A stretch of 5,375 nt of DNA from Bacteroidaceae bacterium. GTDB taxonomy: Bacteria; Bacteroidota; Bacteroidia; Bacteroidales; Bacteroidaceae. Below, piece after piece: positions 1 through 5,170 of the stretch. A program made the position numbers and the translations under genes. Under the pieces are notes generated by a model. The model was given only the letters and a program-made list of their open reading frames with translations. It did not search any database and was not told the origin of the DNA. Location: the NCBI GenBank assembly GCA_017472905.1, contig JAFUNW010000149.1:1-5375 (forward strand), in the 5' to 3' direction. Each line of letters begins with the position of its first letter. Position 1 is the first letter of the stretch.

Positions 1-3000
1 ACTATACGATCAAGGATCTTACGAACGGCATCATTGAACTGGAACAAACCACCGGCGACTTCTGTTACCTGAAGTTCTTGACAACCCAATATGCCAGTGC
101 CGGAGAATTGAAACTGGAAGCCATCAATGAACAAACGTCCTACGGCAATGTATCCTATAAATCGTCTGTCCCCTACGATGAAGCAACCGTAACGGTGACC
201 AACAAAGCCAACACCTTTGCCGGATTTGCCTATGCTACAGAAGACGTATTGAGTACCCAAGGGACGAATTATGGGACAGCTGATGCCGACCGCACCGTAC
301 GCGCCGTCAGAGGTTCGCGTGTAGGTGTACGGGTATTCTTCCCCGGCTCATTCAAAGAACAGACCGAGTCGTTTACCTTCAAAATGAAGTCGGCCTGCTA
401 CGAGTTGCACAACGATGAAGCCTACAAATACTCAGGCGCAAAGACCGACATCGGAGACGGTTCACACATCATCACAGTCGAAGATAACGGCTTGGCTTAT
501 GATAAAGCGAAGGACCTCTGTTACCTCGACCTCGTGTTGAGCGCCACAACCTGGGACAACGAAGAGACCATCCGTTTCCTGACGGATGCCACAACTGACG
601 CTACGAACTACATCCGCTTCTATCCCTACAACGTCAGCATCATTTCCGATAAACAGAATTATCCCATCACTGTGGAGCAATCGTTGGACAAAAGCAATTG
701 GAGCACGATAACCGATGATAGCTACACATTGACCTCTGCATCTTTAGCTACGCAAGGCACTTCGGTCTATTACCGCATTACCCTGCCGGCAGTAGGCCCC
801 TACACAGGAAATAAGACTTTCGACTTCACCATCATTTCCGATGGTTTGGAAGTGGACAACACCAACAGCAGTATTGCCGGTGTTCAAAAGAACGACAACG
901 ACACAATTGTATTCAAAGGATTGACTCCTAAACAAAATGATGAAGCTACATGGATCTTGGCCTTGAAGACTTCCAAAGCGTTGGAAAGCGGAAGCAACAT
1001 TACTGCCACCATCCTCTCCGGAGAAACGGTGAAGCCCGATACGCTTGAATCGGTGTTGAATAACGGCGGATTCCTCGTGAAGTATCAGTTGGGAAGCGAA
1101 ACAGCCGAAGGTGTGGTCGCACCCGAAAGTGAAAGTGTAAAGGCTGATAACCCCCAAATCACCATCCCCAAGAACTTCACACTCTATAAAGAAGGATATA
1201 CCCTGACCGCATGGAAAGACGAAGAGGGAACTAAATATGCCATCGGTACGAAAGTCACCGTCACCAAGAACATGACATTGACTCCGGTATTTACAGAAAA
1301 TACTGTATCGTTGGATGACCGGAAAGAAGCTGTCACCATCCATTGGGATTTCCGACGTCAAAACGGTGCACCCACTGTCGCTTGGGAAGGAAAAACCGGA
1401 TTGGTTTGGGTGGCACAAGCTAGTGTGACCAATGGAGGAACCACTGAAACGATCGATGTGAAACTGGATTTCTCTACTTCTCCCGGCAAGGTAGCCAATG
1501 GCAACTGGAATGATTGGGCACTAATCAATGGTGGAACCACTTTCACCATCCCCTCACAAAACAAAGCTACAGTAAAAATGGAATCTTACAATGATATCTA
1601 TAATGCTAATGCAGCCCAACATATGACCATAGCCGGAGACATAATTGATCAAACATCAAAAACTTTGACCAATACCTACGAAGGCACCTATACCTACGAA
1701 GGCATCGATAAAGAAATTGATATTGTCTTCGGAAATGCAGGTAGCTATTACCGCTATGTAGAGGTGACCCTGCCTGAACACAATGTAATCCCGACTACAG
1801 ATGACGTTCCATTCTATATAAGGAGGGGTATTCTATATGACAATGGAACAGAATCCGATTATAGTTCGCAAGCTCCACATTTTGAAGACGATGACCACAT
1901 CGACTATATGCAAAATGAAGATTATGCCGTTTATAAGATTTACAATACCGAAGAATCATACTACAAGGTTAGCTTTATGGCTGCATCTAATAAAAATCAG
2001 ATTTCAGAAGGAGACGTCTCTGTTACAGTCAGCTTGGTAGCAGAGAACGAAACCGAATACCTAACATACGGAACGGTTGACATCATCGAAGGAAGCAGTT
2101 GGAGTGACTATCAGACGTACATGTTGACAACAACACAAACTGTCCCTATCGGCAATTATACACTGAAAGTGACATTCAACAACACTGCTGGAAGCACTAC
2201 TTGTAATTTGAAAGATATTAGTTTGACAAAAACTGACCGTCCACAAATGACTGTTGATTGGGTAGATGCTAACGGTAACGTTCTGAATAATGCTTACAGC
2301 TGCTATGTAGGTGAGAAAATATACCTGAGAATGAAGGCTGACACAGACGGTACAATTCCATTCAAACTGGAATTGAGACAGAGTACGACATCTACAAACC
2401 CGGGTAAAAATAACAATCCGGCAGAAATCTTGAAACAGATAGAAACGAACATTCCAAACTTCACAGTCAATACAATTGGCACAGAAGTTGGCTTGACCAA
2501 TGTTCGTGTCGGTGATATTTACACCATCTGCTACGAAGTCATGCAAGCAGGTTATCTCCTATTCAAGATATCAAGCGATATGCCTGCCGGAGCAAGCAAT
2601 TATACGACTTTGTTTAATATTCTAGGAAAAACGGACGTATCGGGAACTACACCTTTGGTTACGGTTACGGTAAATAATATTACATTCTCCAATCCACAGT
2701 ATAGAATCAGCGGTACAGACACATGGTTGGATATCTCCAACGATTATGTATCCATTGGATATGGTACGGGATCATTGATTGATGTACGTATAAACACAAA
2801 TGGATATACAACCGATAACATTACGTTTAATTGGGGAAATTCTACCGATTACTCCAATGCTTCTATTGTCACTGAGGGTAGCAATACTTATGCGGTAATG
2901 AAGAATATACCAGCATATTCAAATTCGGTAAACTTCTATAATGGAAGTAATTCAGAGAATACTTATAGTTTCCAAATTGCAACAGAGGAAGCAAAAACTT

Positions 3001-3500
3001 ATGAAATGTATGTGGAATCCTCTGACGAAACAAACAGTGCATATGTCTATAAAGAGAATAGCAATATCATAGAATCTTCAAATTCTATCATTGCAATTGC
3101 TGGCACACGTAATAGAGTTGGAGAAAAAACTATAGATGGACAAAGTTTCACAGCATATCATGGTTTGAAATCCGATGATGCAGATAATGATTCAGGAAAC
3201 CAAACTGTAAGCATCAATACGACCGGATATGGCAAAAAGATGTTCTTGACTTTATATGCAACAAATAAGTTCAAATATACTGCTGCGAATAGTTCGTCTC
3301 CTGTATTGAAAACTCCTATAGACAATGTCTTTGCCGCAGAATTAGAAGTAGGAACAACTAAAATCCATCGCGGAGTAGGTGACTATTATGATGCGAATGG
3401 CAATCTTTATACTGCTGCAGGTGAAGGTTTAACGCAAGTTGGAGAAGTTGCTATTTACTATGTGAAGGTTTCTAACGTGAATACCAATCAGAGTGAATAA
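1..3500 (+). CDS. Large multi-domain surface-type protein, 5'-partial
   Basis: The reading frame is open from the window edge (first whole codon at 3) to TAA at 3498-3500, giving 1165 visible residues. The true start lies upstream; the TTG at 78 is just an internal codon. The protein is beta-rich, with few cysteines and no membrane segment in view. Modules seen in order: beta-rich segments of unknown family (3 to ~1060); a Listeria-Bacteroides/InlB B-type repeat (~1071-1300, with FLVKYQLG, then GYTLTAWKDEEGTKY and LTPVFTEN); a module starting IHWDFRRQNGAP (~1308-1785); a CBM6-like module (~1888-2232, ending NYTLKVTFNNTAGSTTCNL); and a long Asn/Ser/Thr-rich end of unknown family. By family knowledge such proteins are exported and bind glycans or serve as adhesins; the enzyme or anchor may lie in the missing N-terminus. 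I see no type IX sorting domain at the C-terminus. GC content drops near 1560. The CDS is certain; the function is inferred. Confidence 0.9.
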   Translation, partial: YTIKDLTNGIIELEQTTGDFCYLKFLTTQYASAGELKLEAINEQTSYGNVSYKSSVPYDEATVTVTNKANTFAGFAYATEDVLSTQGTNYGTADADRTVRAVRGSRVGVRVFFPGSFKEQTESFTFKMKSACYELHNDEAYKYSGAKTDIGDGSHIITVEDNGLAYDKAKDLCYLDLVLSATTWDNEETIRFLTDATTDATNYIRFYPYNVSIISDKQNYPITVEQSLDKSNWSTITDDSYTLTSASLATQGTSVYYRITLPAVGPYTGNKTFDFTIISDGLEVDNTNSSIAGVQKNDNDTIVFKGLTPKQNDEATWILALKTSKALESGSNITATILSGETVKPDTLESVLNNGGFLVKYQLGSETAEGVVAPESESVKADNPQITIPKNFTLYKEGYTLTAWKDEEGTKYAIGTKVTVTKNMTLTPVFTENTVSLDDRKEAVTIHWDFRRQNGAPTVAWEGKTGLVWVAQASVTNGGTTETIDVKLDFSTSPGKVANGNWNDWALINGGTTFTIPSQNKATVKMESYNDIYNANAAQHMTIAGDIIDQTSKTLTNTYEGTYTYEGIDKEIDIVFGNAGSYYRYVEVTLPEHNVIPTTDDVPFYIRRGILYDNGTESDYSSQAPHFEDDDHIDYMQNEDYAVYKIYNTEESYYKVSFMAASNKNQISEGDVSVTVSLVAENETEYLTYGTVDIIEGSSWSDYQTYMLTTTQTVPIGNYTLKVTFNNTAGSTTCNLKDISLTKTDRPQMTVDWVDANGNVLNNAYSCYVGEKIYLRMKADTDGTIPFKLELRQSTTSTNPGKNNNPAEILKQIETNIPNFTVNTIGTEVGLTNVRVGDIYTICYEVMQAGYLLFKISSDMPAGASNYTTLFNILGKTDVSGTTPLVTVTVNNITFSNPQYRISGTDTWLDISNDYVSIGYGTGSLIDVRINTNGYTTDNITFNWGNSTDYSNASIVTEGSNTYAVMKNIPAYSNSVNFYNGSNSENTYSFQIATEEAKTYEMYVESSDETNSAYVYKENSNIIESSNSIIAIAGTRNRVGEKTIDGQSFTAYHGLKSDDADNDSGNQTVSINTTGYGKKMFLTLYATNKFKYTAANSSSPVLKTPIDNVFAAELEVGTTKIHRGVGDYYDANGNLYTAAGEGLTQVGEVAIYYVKVSNVNTNQSE
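1071..1300 (+). other. Listeria-Bacteroides (InlB B-type) repeat domain in the large protein
   Basis: The segment shows the hallmarks of this beta-grasp repeat: an opening strand (FLVKYQLG), a variable linker, then GYTLTAWKDEEGTKYAIGTK followed by VTVTKNMTLTPVFTEN. The pattern G-Y-x-L-x-x-W, a short turn with G-x-x-Y, and a closing L-x-P-V-F strand is typical of the family. These repeats occur in extracellular proteins and usually act as spacers or protein-contact modules. Only one copy is visible. Confidence 0.7.
1308..1785 (+). other. Beta module resembling those attached to pectin-active enzymes
   Basis: The segment opens with IHWDFRRQNGAP, continues with a GKTG strand, a DVKLDFS..PGKV strand, NGGTTFTIPSQ, and a YTYEG..KEIDIVFGNAGSYYRYVEVTLPE ending. 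This order (WDF start, central 'GGTxxxIP' strand, closing 'YxxxVxV' strand) resembles non-catalytic modules I associate with Bacteroidales pectinesterases and pectate lyases. The assignment rests on pattern memory only. A glycan-binding or packing role is inferred. Confidence 0.4.
1888..2232 (+). other. CBM6-like carbohydrate-binding module
   Basis: The segment has the layout of a CBM6/galactose-binding beta-sandwich: DYAVYKIYNTEESYYKVSFM near the start, a VSVTVSL strand, a YGTVDII strand, a WSDYQTYMLTTTQTVPIGNY stretch, then LKVTFNN with CNLKDISLT closing. In the family, the 'W.. .Y.T' and 'GxYTLKxxF' strands frame the ligand-binding face. Binding to a polysaccharide is inferred; the ligand cannot be read from sequence. 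Confidence 0.5.
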
Positions 3501-3521
3501 CGTCCTTCCAAACACCTCTTT

Positions 3522-3618
3522 CCCCCTCCCGCAAGGTATTTACACAGTAACGGCCCCTATCCAAGTTTTCCCTTTCTCCGGATAGGCGTGCCGTCCCTAG
3601 CGGAGGGGGCTTTGTTTT
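3522..3618 (+). terminator. Nested hairpin with T-rich tail after the large gene
   Basis: Three stacked stems share one axis. The outer stem is CCCCCTCC(C)GC at 3522-3532 with GCGGAGGGGG at 3600-3609 (10 bp, one bulged C). The middle stem is ACGGC at 3550-3554 with GCCGT at 3590-3594. The inner stem is CCTATCC at 3556-3562 with GGATAGG at 3580-3586. The tract CTTTGTTTT follows at once (3610-3618). It starts 21 bases after the stop codon of the large gene, so the simplest reading is that gene's terminator. It is larger and more ordered than a usual intrinsic terminator, so a stable 3' RNA end or a small structured RNA is possible. Confidence 0.65.
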
Positions 3619-3706
3619 CCGTCCCATCTGCATGCAATGAAGTACGAAAATAACGAAGGCGGCTTCGAGGAGCACTTCTTGAAGAAAAAGGTTCTTTTTT
3701 AATAAT

Positions 3707-3724
3707 AATACGTTTTTTCGTATT
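3707..3724. promoter_or_regulatory. Upstream operator-like inverted repeat (AATACG-N6-CGTATT)
   Basis: A perfect 6-bp inverted repeat, AATACG at 3707-3712 and CGTATT at 3719-3724, is separated by six T. It lies just upstream of the -33 box of the small operon and has the same arm and gap lengths as the second site 30 bp downstream; both share the core TACG-N6-CGTA. It is likely a second binding site for the same dimeric regulator. A hairpin in RNA is less likely, because the site lies upstream of the predicted transcription start. Confidence 0.55.
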
Positions 3725-3729
3725 GAAAA

Positions 3730-3761
3730 TTTGCACAGTACGATAAAACGTACTATCTTCG
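3730..3761 (+). promoter_or_regulatory. Bacteroidetes-type promoter of the two-gene operon
   Basis: The -33 box TTTG (3730-3733) and the -7 box TATCTTCG (3754-3761) are separated by 20 nt, the usual spacing for the main sigma factor of Bacteroidetes. The -7 box differs from TAnnTTTG at one position. Transcription should start near 3766-3769, giving a leader of under 20 nt before the ATG at 3785. Confidence 0.75.
3737..3754. promoter_or_regulatory. Core-promoter operator (AGTACG-N6-CGTACT)
   Basis: A perfect 6-bp inverted repeat, AGTACG at 3737-3742 and CGTACT at 3749-3754, has a 6-base gap. It fills the space between the -33 and -7 boxes and overlaps the first base of the -7 box, so a bound protein would block RNA polymerase. 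The outer bases CACAG (3734-3738) and CTGTG (3762-3766) give a weaker, off-centre symmetry around the same region. Repression is inferred from position. Confidence 0.6.
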
Positions 3762-3784
3762 CTGTGTCTTAATAAACAAGTGGT

Positions 3785-3961
3785 ATGAAAACAACAAGAG
3801 TACTGACAGAAAAAGAATGGGATTTGATAGAGAGCATCAGAAATTATAAATACGCTCATCCCAACGGAGAACCTCAGATTCGGTATTACCTCGAACAACT
3901 CTTCAATGAATTGCTTGACGAACCGATTGAACCGAGACCACGTTTGAAGAACAAAAAGTAA
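3785..3961 (+). CDS. Small hypothetical protein, 58 aa, first gene of operon
   Basis: ATG at 3785 opens 58 codons ending in TAA at 3959-3961, starting MKTTRVLTEKEWDLIESIRN and ending RPRLKNKK. I do not recognise a named family, although similar small 'EW(D/N)LIExIRNY....PNG' proteins seem to be common in Bacteroidales. The sequence suggests two helices: residues 8-21 (TEKEWDLIESIRNY) and 31-45 (QIRYYLEQLFNELLD), joined by a turn at HPNGEP, with a basic tail. There is no signal peptide or membrane segment, so it should be cytoplasmic. Support for coding: the promoter sits at the right distance, the frame ends 48 bases before the next gene, and the composition is protein-like. It could be a small DNA-binding or partner protein of the downstream product; this is inference. 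Confidence 0.75.
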   Translation: MKTTRVLTEKEWDLIESIRNYKYAHPNGEPQIRYYLEQLFNELLDEPIEPRPRLKNKK

Positions 3962-4009
3962 GAACAGTGCCCCAACCGAAAGGAAGGAGCACACAAAAAA
4001 GATAAAAGT

Positions 4010-4270
4010 ATGGGAACAGAATTCATGATTGCAAAACCTGTAGGGCAACAGACAATGAAGCAGAAGATGGCAGACCTCTTGGTTGCCATTTCGTGGGCAG
4101 ACCTGTCACGCACTTATTTCGGCAAGTCCAACTCGTGGCTCTACCACAAGATGAACGGTATTGACGGCAACGGCAAACCTACGGAGTTCACTTTCGAAGA
4201 ACAGGCTCAGCTGAAGGGTGCACTCTTCGACCTTTCAGACCGCATCCGCCGTGCTGCAGAACAGATTTAA
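4010..4270 (+). CDS. DUF5053-like small protein with helix-turn-helix look
   Basis: The 86-aa product starts at ATG 4010, after an A-rich stretch typical of Bacteroidales leaders; GGAAGGAG at 3982-3989 is too far upstream to act as a usual ribosome site. An in-frame ATG at 4025 is an alternative start. The core ISWADLSRTYFGKSNSWLYH, followed by KMNGIDGNGKP and FTFEEQAQLKGALFDLSDRI, matches my memory of DUF5053 proteins of Bacteroides, where the order 'WADLxxxYFGKSxSWLYxxxNG' is conserved. The part from ADLS to KMNG reads like a Cro/C1-type helix-turn-helix (helix, small turn, recognition helix with S-x-S-W). A DNA-binding role is therefore plausible but not established for the family. It follows the 58-aa gene by 48 bases and shares its promoter and terminator. 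Confidence 0.85.
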   Translation: MGTEFMIAKPVGQQTMKQKMADLLVAISWADLSRTYFGKSNSWLYHKMNGIDGNGKPTEFTFEEQAQLKGALFDLSDRIRRAAEQI

Positions 4271-4279
4271 ATCAGAGCC

Positions 4280-4330
4280 GGGGTTTCACTTTCCCCATTA
4301 AGACAGAAGCCGCCCAATGGCTCATGGGCG
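4280..4330 (+). other. Two small hairpins in the operon 3' end
   Basis: GGGG at 4280-4283 pairs with CCCC at 4293-4296 around a 9-base loop, and CGCCCA at 4311-4316 pairs with TGGGCG at 4325-4330 around an 8-base loop. Neither has a T tract. They lie between the stop of the DUF5053-like gene and its terminator and may protect the mRNA end. Confidence 0.4.
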
Positions 4331-4334
4331 CATG

Positions 4335-4362
4335 GCCTCACCCTCACAGGTGGGGCTTTTTT
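4335..4362 (+). terminator. Intrinsic terminator of the two-gene operon
   Basis: GCCTCACC at 4335-4342 pairs with GGTGGGGC at 4349-4356 (8 bp, one T-G pair) around the loop CTCACA, followed directly by six T (4357-4362). This is a standard intrinsic terminator, 64 bases after the stop of the DUF5053-like gene. Confidence 0.8.
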
Positions 4363-4479
4363 ATGCAAGAAGTGCAACAACGTTTCAATATACATTATAA
4401 GGTTCTGATAAAGAACAACATACAATGAAAGAGGATTTTGACATAGAAGGATTTACTTGCGCCAATCGTTCATGAAAAT

Positions 4480-4583
4480 CTGCTGCACGGCAAAACTGTT
4501 TTCGCTGCACGGCAAACCAACAACTGCTGCACGGCAAAACTGTTTTCGCAGTGCAGCAAACCAACGGCTGCTGCACGGCAAAA
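4480..4583 (+). repeat. 22-bp tandem repeat array, about five units, 44-bp higher order
   Basis: The core GCTGCACGGCAAA begins at 4482, 4504, 4526 and 4570, and a variant (CAGTGCAGCAAA) fills the expected place near 4548, so the period is exactly 22. Units alternate between two endings, ACTGTTTTC and CCAACAACT/CCAACGGCT, giving a 44-bp repeat (starts 4480, 4524, 4568). The last unit breaks off after its core. The units directly adjoin one another with no unique spacers, so this is not a CRISPR array. Confidence 0.85.
4526..4556. repeat. Hairpin made by the variant unit of the 22-bp array
   Basis: GCTGCAC at 4526-4532 is the exact inverse of GTGCAGC at 4550-4556, and the bases between (AAAAC and GTTTT) can add further pairs. 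Only the variant fourth unit gives this symmetry; the other units are plain direct repeats. Confidence 0.6.
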
Positions 4584-4688
4584 TTTCAAGAGCGACCGGC
4601 TTTCCGGCGACACTCCTTTGCTTCCCTTAAAAAAGTCCGTTCATTTACGAACAAGTGCCGTTTCATAATATCTCAATGATTATCAATA

Positions 4689-4710
4689 AATTACAAATAA
4701 TTTTGTAATT
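4689..4710. repeat. Perfect AT-rich palindrome, 9-bp arms
   Basis: AATTACAAA at 4689-4697 and TTTGTAATT at 4702-4710 are perfect inverses around TAAT. The right arm also creates TAATTTTG (4698-4705), which fits a -7 box, but no TTTG lies about 20 bases upstream. It could be a regulator site or the edge of a mobile repeat; no gene follows closely. Confidence 0.5.
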
Positions 4711-4733
4711 GAAAGAAAGGGCAATCTTTAATA

Positions 4734-4934
4734 AGGAGTTAAAGGAGTTAGCGCTTCGCTAGGAGTTAAAGGAGTTAAAGCCAATAGTGTTGCTGTTCTT
4801 TACAAGGAGATAAAAGGAGATAGAGGGAGATAGAGGGAGATAGAGGCCAAATGATAGGCATAACTATCGGCTCTAACTCCTAGTGAGCGAAGCGAACGCT
4901 AACTCCTAGCGAAGCGATAACTCCTTTAACTCCT
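4734..4934. mobile_element. MITE-like non-coding element with 35-bp terminal inverted repeats
   Basis: The left end (4734-4768) and the inverse of the right end (4900-4934) agree at 34 of 35 bases; the mismatch is 4751 against 4917. A second, inner pair, GGAGTTAAAGCC at 4771-4782 and GGCTCTAACTCC at 4869-4880, matches at 11 of 12. The ends are built of 9-bp modules (GGAGTTAAA, GGAGTTAGC, GCTTCGCTA). The centre holds four 10-bp repeats. There is no transposase gene and no clear target-site duplication. A small element moved by a transposase elsewhere, or a REP-like structure, is inferred. Confidence 0.55.
4806..4845 (+). repeat. Four 10-bp tandem repeats (GGAGATAGAG)
   Basis: GGAGATAAAA at 4806-4815 is followed by three exact copies of GGAGATAGAG (4816-4845). 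They lie in the centre of the inverted-repeat element and resemble its 9-bp GGAGTTAAA modules, so both may come from slippage of one ancestral unit. The purine-only strand is notable: almost no C occurs from 4804 to 4846. Confidence 0.85.
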
Positions 4935-4960
4935 CTGAGCAAAACTCCCCTGAACAAAAA

Positions 4961-5064
4961 GATGCTTCGGCTGCGCTCAGCATGACAAAATGAAAAAGTA
5001 TTCCTAATTATCATCCACCCACCTGCGTTGTCATCCTGAGCGGAGTTTACGAAGTCGAAGGATC
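4961..5064. repeat. Inverted pair of TGTCATCCTGAGCG-type repeats
   Basis: The left copy (4961-4989) is, read on the minus strand, TTGTCATGCTGAGCGCAG followed by CCGAAGCATC. The right copy (5028-5064) is TTGTCATCCTGAGCGGAG followed by an extra TTTACGAAGT stretch and CGAAGGATC. The two face each other across 38 bases and could fold into a long imperfect hairpin. From memory, sequences like GTCATCCTGAGCGAAG...GAAGGATCT are dispersed in intergenic regions of many Bacteroidetes and some other phyla, much like REP elements. Confidence 0.65.
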
Positions 5065-5100
5065 TTAAGGGAGAGTTTCCTATTTTTTAAAGGAAGCTAA

Positions 5101-5119
5101 AAAAACAAGTATTGTTTTT
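5101..5119. promoter_or_regulatory. Palindrome overlapping the -33 box of the last gene
   Basis: AAAAACAA at 5101-5108 and TTGTTTTT at 5112-5119 are perfect inverses around GTA. The right arm runs into the -33 TTTG (5117-5120), so a protein bound here could affect promoter use. Its sequence is unlike the TACG-N6-CGTA sites of the small operon. A/T-rich symmetry can arise by chance, so the regulatory role is tentative. Confidence 0.4.
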
Positions 5120-5148
5120 GGGATATTAGAAGGATAGCTGTATATTTG
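5117..5148 (+). promoter_or_regulatory. Bacteroidetes-type promoter of the last gene
   Basis: TTTG (5117-5120) and TATATTTG (5141-5148) both match consensus exactly and are 20 nt apart. Transcription should start near 5153-5156, about 16 nt before the ATG at 5171. Confidence 0.8.
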
Positions 5149-5170
5149 CGAGAAAATCAAATTGAAAAGA

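Larger units (their letters stand above)
4363..5100. other. Gene-free, repeat-dense intergenic stretch
   Basis: No convincing gene is seen on either strand over about 740 bases. Positions 4363-4479 hold nothing I can name. Next come a 22-bp tandem array (4480-4583), an AT-rich palindrome (4689-4710), a MITE-like inverted-repeat element (4734-4934) and an inverted pair of short repeats (4961-5064). The stretch 4584-4688 holds only a small CCGG-CTTT-CCGG hairpin. Long minus-strand frames here read through the repeats and look spurious. Confidence 0.7.

Noticed and set aside
1837..2040. 67-codon + strand frame inside the large gene
   Set aside because: It lies fully within the large coding sequence in another frame and looks unlike a real protein.
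744..2546. Long minus-strand frames opposite the large gene
   Set aside because: They are Cys/Phe/Val-rich shadows of the + strand coding sequence, with no promoters and no recognisable domains.
3641..3655. Possible third TACG operator half-site (AGTACG then ACG)
   Set aside because: The right half is incomplete, the gap is 7 rather than 6, and the spacing does not fit the 30-bp step of the other two sites.
3637..3702. 21-codon frame MKYENNEGGFEEHFLKKKVLF before the small operon
   Set aside because: It is very short, has no promoter at a fitting distance, and overlaps no known family. It could be a gene remnant, but nothing supports translation.
3557..4048. Minus-strand 163-codon frame across the operon promoter
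   Set aside because: It runs through the nested hairpin, both operators and the 58-aa gene, all better explained on the + strand.
4425..4475. 16-codon frame MKEDFDIEGFTCANRS after the operon terminator
   Set aside because: It is too short, has no matching promoter boxes, and ends just before the 22-bp array; chance is the simplest explanation.
4385..4576. Minus-strand 63-codon frame over the tandem array
   Set aside because: The protein is low-complexity (repeated CCTAK/FAVQRKQF) and comes directly from the 22-bp repeats; there is no promoter or family match.
4480..4583. Possible CRISPR array
   Set aside because: The 22-bp units adjoin without unique spacers, the tails themselves repeat every 44 bp, and no cas gene is seen.
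4639..4652. GTTC-ATTTAC-GAAC inverted repeat
   Set aside because: Four-base arms are expected by chance in a sequence this long.
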